Of a DNA stretch of 64,000 bases, positions 62,027 through 64,000 are shown piece after piece. Each line of letters opens with the position of its first letter. Positions within the stretch are counted from its first letter, which is position 1. This DNA is from Paramyrothecium sp. XJ0827 (taxonomy: Eukaryota; Ascomycota; Sordariomycetes; Hypocreales; Stachybotryaceae). Below the pieces are notes generated by a model, which was given only the letters and a program-made list of their open reading frames with translations, was not told the DNA's origin and ran no database searches. The DNA lies in the NCBI GenBank assembly GCA_020881915.1, contig JAJFPB010000009.1, positions 1,426,001 to 1,490,000 on the forward strand, written 5' to 3'. The position numbers and the translations under genes are program-made.

Positions 62027-63246
62027 TTACAAGTACGGCTTCACCTGTGCTTCAGACCATTCCCAATACTTGCGGCCGAGCTCGGGCTCAACAAGGTCGG
62101 GCCTTGGCTGCTCCTTTTTGCCGAAAGGAGTGACTTTGACTGTTAGTATGGCACAAAAGTAGCATAGCTTCTGAGGACTTACTCCACAAGTCACCTTGTT
62201 TTATCGAGGCATCGAATCCAGCAAACAATTCAGTGTACGCTCCAAACTTGGCAGGGCGCCCCATGATTTTCTGTCAACTACTGTTAGTTTCGAGAACAGG
62301 GTGATTGTGAATAGGCCCGGGCTGGCGGTTTATTCTCGTTAATGAGAGAGTGTTTAGCATACCATGAAAAGTTTCTGAGCTGAGCCATGGTATTTCTGCA
62401 GGCCAGTATGCAACAGTCCTGGGTTGAGGGACTGAACAGCCATTAGCTAATGGGCCTATAGGATATCATGGCCACAAGAGGCTGAGGATTTAGACTCACC
62501 AGGCTGACAATGCCTGTATCGCGGTATAAACGAGCGAACTCTGCTGCATGGATGAGGTTTCCGGCTTTAGATCGATTATACTTGACGCCCGCCGATTCGT
62601 CTTCGTGGTAGTCCATATTGGAGAAGTCAATGGCCGGTTTGGGTGCAAAATCGGCGGAAACGGAAGAAACCCAGATCAAGCGGACGCTGTTCTTGGGTGC
62701 CGTCTTTGCTGTCTGCACGAGCAAGGGCGTAAGGAATTGGACGAAGAGGAAGTGGCCAAGGGCGTTGGTGCCGAGCTGCAACTCGTAGCCTTGTGCCGTC
62801 TTGGAACCTTGGGGTGGCGTCATGACGCCGGCATTGTTGACCAGAATGTCAAGGCGGGATTCTTGTGCAAGAAACTGGTTTGCCGACTCTTTGATGGTGG
62901 CTAGGTCGTCAAGCTGAAGCTTGAGAAACTTCAGCTGGCCCCGGGAGTTTGGCTGGGATTCCCTGATGTCATTCATGGCCTCTTCGGTGCGAGGTTGAGA
63001 CCGGGCTGCCATCCACACTGTTGCATTGCGCTGATACAGGATTCTGGCAAGCTCCTTGCCGACACCACTGGAAGCACCGGTGATCAGAACGACCTAAAAA
63101 ATTGGAGGAGATGAATGTCAGCTTTTCTGGTTTGTTCGGCCAGGGTATGCCATTGCAGTGCGCACCTTGCCTGATTGGTCGGGAAGGTTTTCCTCGGTAA
63201 GAGGGGCCTTGTAAGGCACAAAAGAGCTTCGACGAAGGCCTTCCAT
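62027..63246 (-). CDS. Short-chain dehydrogenase/reductase (retinol-dehydrogenase-like)
   Basis: Five exons, 314 residues; introns 63165-63094, 62499-62432, 62362-62271 and 62182-62140 close in phase from ATG 63246. The classical SDR Rossmann fold is evident: cofactor loop ITGASSGVG, DILVNNAG, the catalytic Ser in WVSSVSADF, and Tyr199/Lys203 in KYNRSK. It belongs with fungal retinol-dehydrogenase/WW-oxidoreductase-like SDRs, which reduce or oxidise carbonyl/alcohol groups using NAD(P); an Arg shortly after beta2 (AARSQ) suggests NADP. The substrate is unknown. There is no signal peptide; it is probably cytosolic or membrane-associated. A TATA-like GATATAAG lies about 120 bases upstream. Confidence 0.93.
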
Positions 63247-64000
63247 TTTAGTGACGAATTGAATGTGGCTGAATTAATGTATTAAAGTTAACAAGGATTG
63301 ATCTGAAGTGTGATTGAGCTGGAATGATTGTGTTGTAGAGTCGTCAACCTGTTGAGCAAAGCCGTCTCTTATATCAAGATGGAGACGGGGATAGTGAGAA
63401 GCGGAGATAGTATCCCCGCGTAGGGGATAGAGCAGGGCCTGTACCATGAGAATGCACCCGCTACAGACATCCTAGTCGACGATATGGCTGCACGGAACTT
63501 GTCGCCCATTTCCCGCTTAGTCATGCTTGCTGTGTTTACAAAGACACACAGCACGCCATTGCGTCTGATGGCCACAACCACGGCATCCGTGTTGGCGCTC
63601 TTACCGCTTTGTGCTGTGCATCGTTCGGGATTGTCTGGCGGAGATAATCTAGCGGCTCGGAGCATTTGCGTTCATTGAAACAAAAGCTGCTAAGGGTGTT
63701 AGAGACGTCTCGCCAACCTTGGTTCCGATTATTACTACTTGGTCGCGCTGTCGAAGCCACGTGTTTAGACCACAACAACAAGCGGCTTGTATCAAGTGAC
63801 AATGTAAGGTCTCGGAATATGTTCTTCATTCTTCACCAATCACGACCTTTGCACGGGATACTTAATCCGCATCTTAGTCGTTCTCTATGAAGCCTTCATC
63901 GCAAACCCTATAGGGTAGTTTGCAGCAAAGCCCGTTAATTGTAAGCTCATCTATAAATGACCAACAAATCAGTGGCTTGACATGATCATCGTTTTCGCGG
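63247..64000. other. Right-edge intergenic region
   Basis: Promoter of the short-chain dehydrogenase and further sequence to the window end. Short overlapping frames only; a gene continuing beyond the edge cannot be excluded. Confidence 0.4.
63366..63375 (-). promoter_or_regulatory. TATA-like box of the short-chain dehydrogenase gene
   Basis: GATATAAGAG on the minus strand, about 120 bases before ATG 63246. Confidence 0.4.

Overview
The window is nuclear DNA from a filamentous ascomycete, most likely a member of the Sordariomycetes (order Hypocreales would fit). The grounds are: short introns of about 33-92 nt, mostly GT...AG with CTAAC/CTGAC-like branch points; CT-rich leaders; a Zn2Cys6 regulator; a fungal hybrid histidine kinase; NACHT (STAND) receptors with hydrolase N-termini; and secreted proteinase-K-type and M14 proteases of the kind common in insect-pathogenic and mycoparasitic fungi. 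The species cannot be fixed from sequence alone. Gene models below were built by reading splice sites and checking that phases close. No transcript evidence was available.

Layout. 0-19 kb: a divergent cytosolic-type leucyl-tRNA synthetase paralogue running off the left edge, a secreted subtilisin, a 4.5-kb gene-poor stretch, a large PAS/hybrid histidine kinase, a possible small secreted protein, a five-exon acyl-CoA dehydrogenase and a decayed zinc alcohol dehydrogenase. 19-41 kb: an accessory region with a small alpha/beta hydrolase, an aminoglycoside-phosphotransferase-fold protein without its catalytic aspartates, a hydrolase-NACHT-WD40 receptor with a one-base disruption, a secreted Pro/Gly-rich repeat protein, a 1135-residue fungal protein of unknown function, and a hydrolase-NACHT-ankyrin receptor with a Gln/Tyr-rich tail. 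42-64 kb: a two-helix membrane protein, a Zn2Cys6 factor, a D-amino-acid oxidase, an HSL-type esterase, a POT peptide transporter, a secreted carboxypeptidase, a cytochrome P450 pseudogene, a secreted L-amino-acid oxidase and a short-chain dehydrogenase.

How the genes may work together. The 43.6-60 kb block can be read as one set of activities: peptide trimming outside the cell (carboxypeptidase), peptide uptake (POT transporter), oxidation of D- and L-amino acids with release of keto acid, ammonia and H2O2 (intracellular D-oxidase with a PTS1-like end, secreted L-oxidase), and a neighbouring regulator. This is inference from gene content. No polyketide or peptide synthase is present. The 21-41 kb block holds two receptors of the type used in fungal self/non-self recognition, flanking a large unknown protein. 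Several genes here show decay or apparent frame disruption: the alcohol dehydrogenase, the P450, receptor 1 and the transporter N-terminus.
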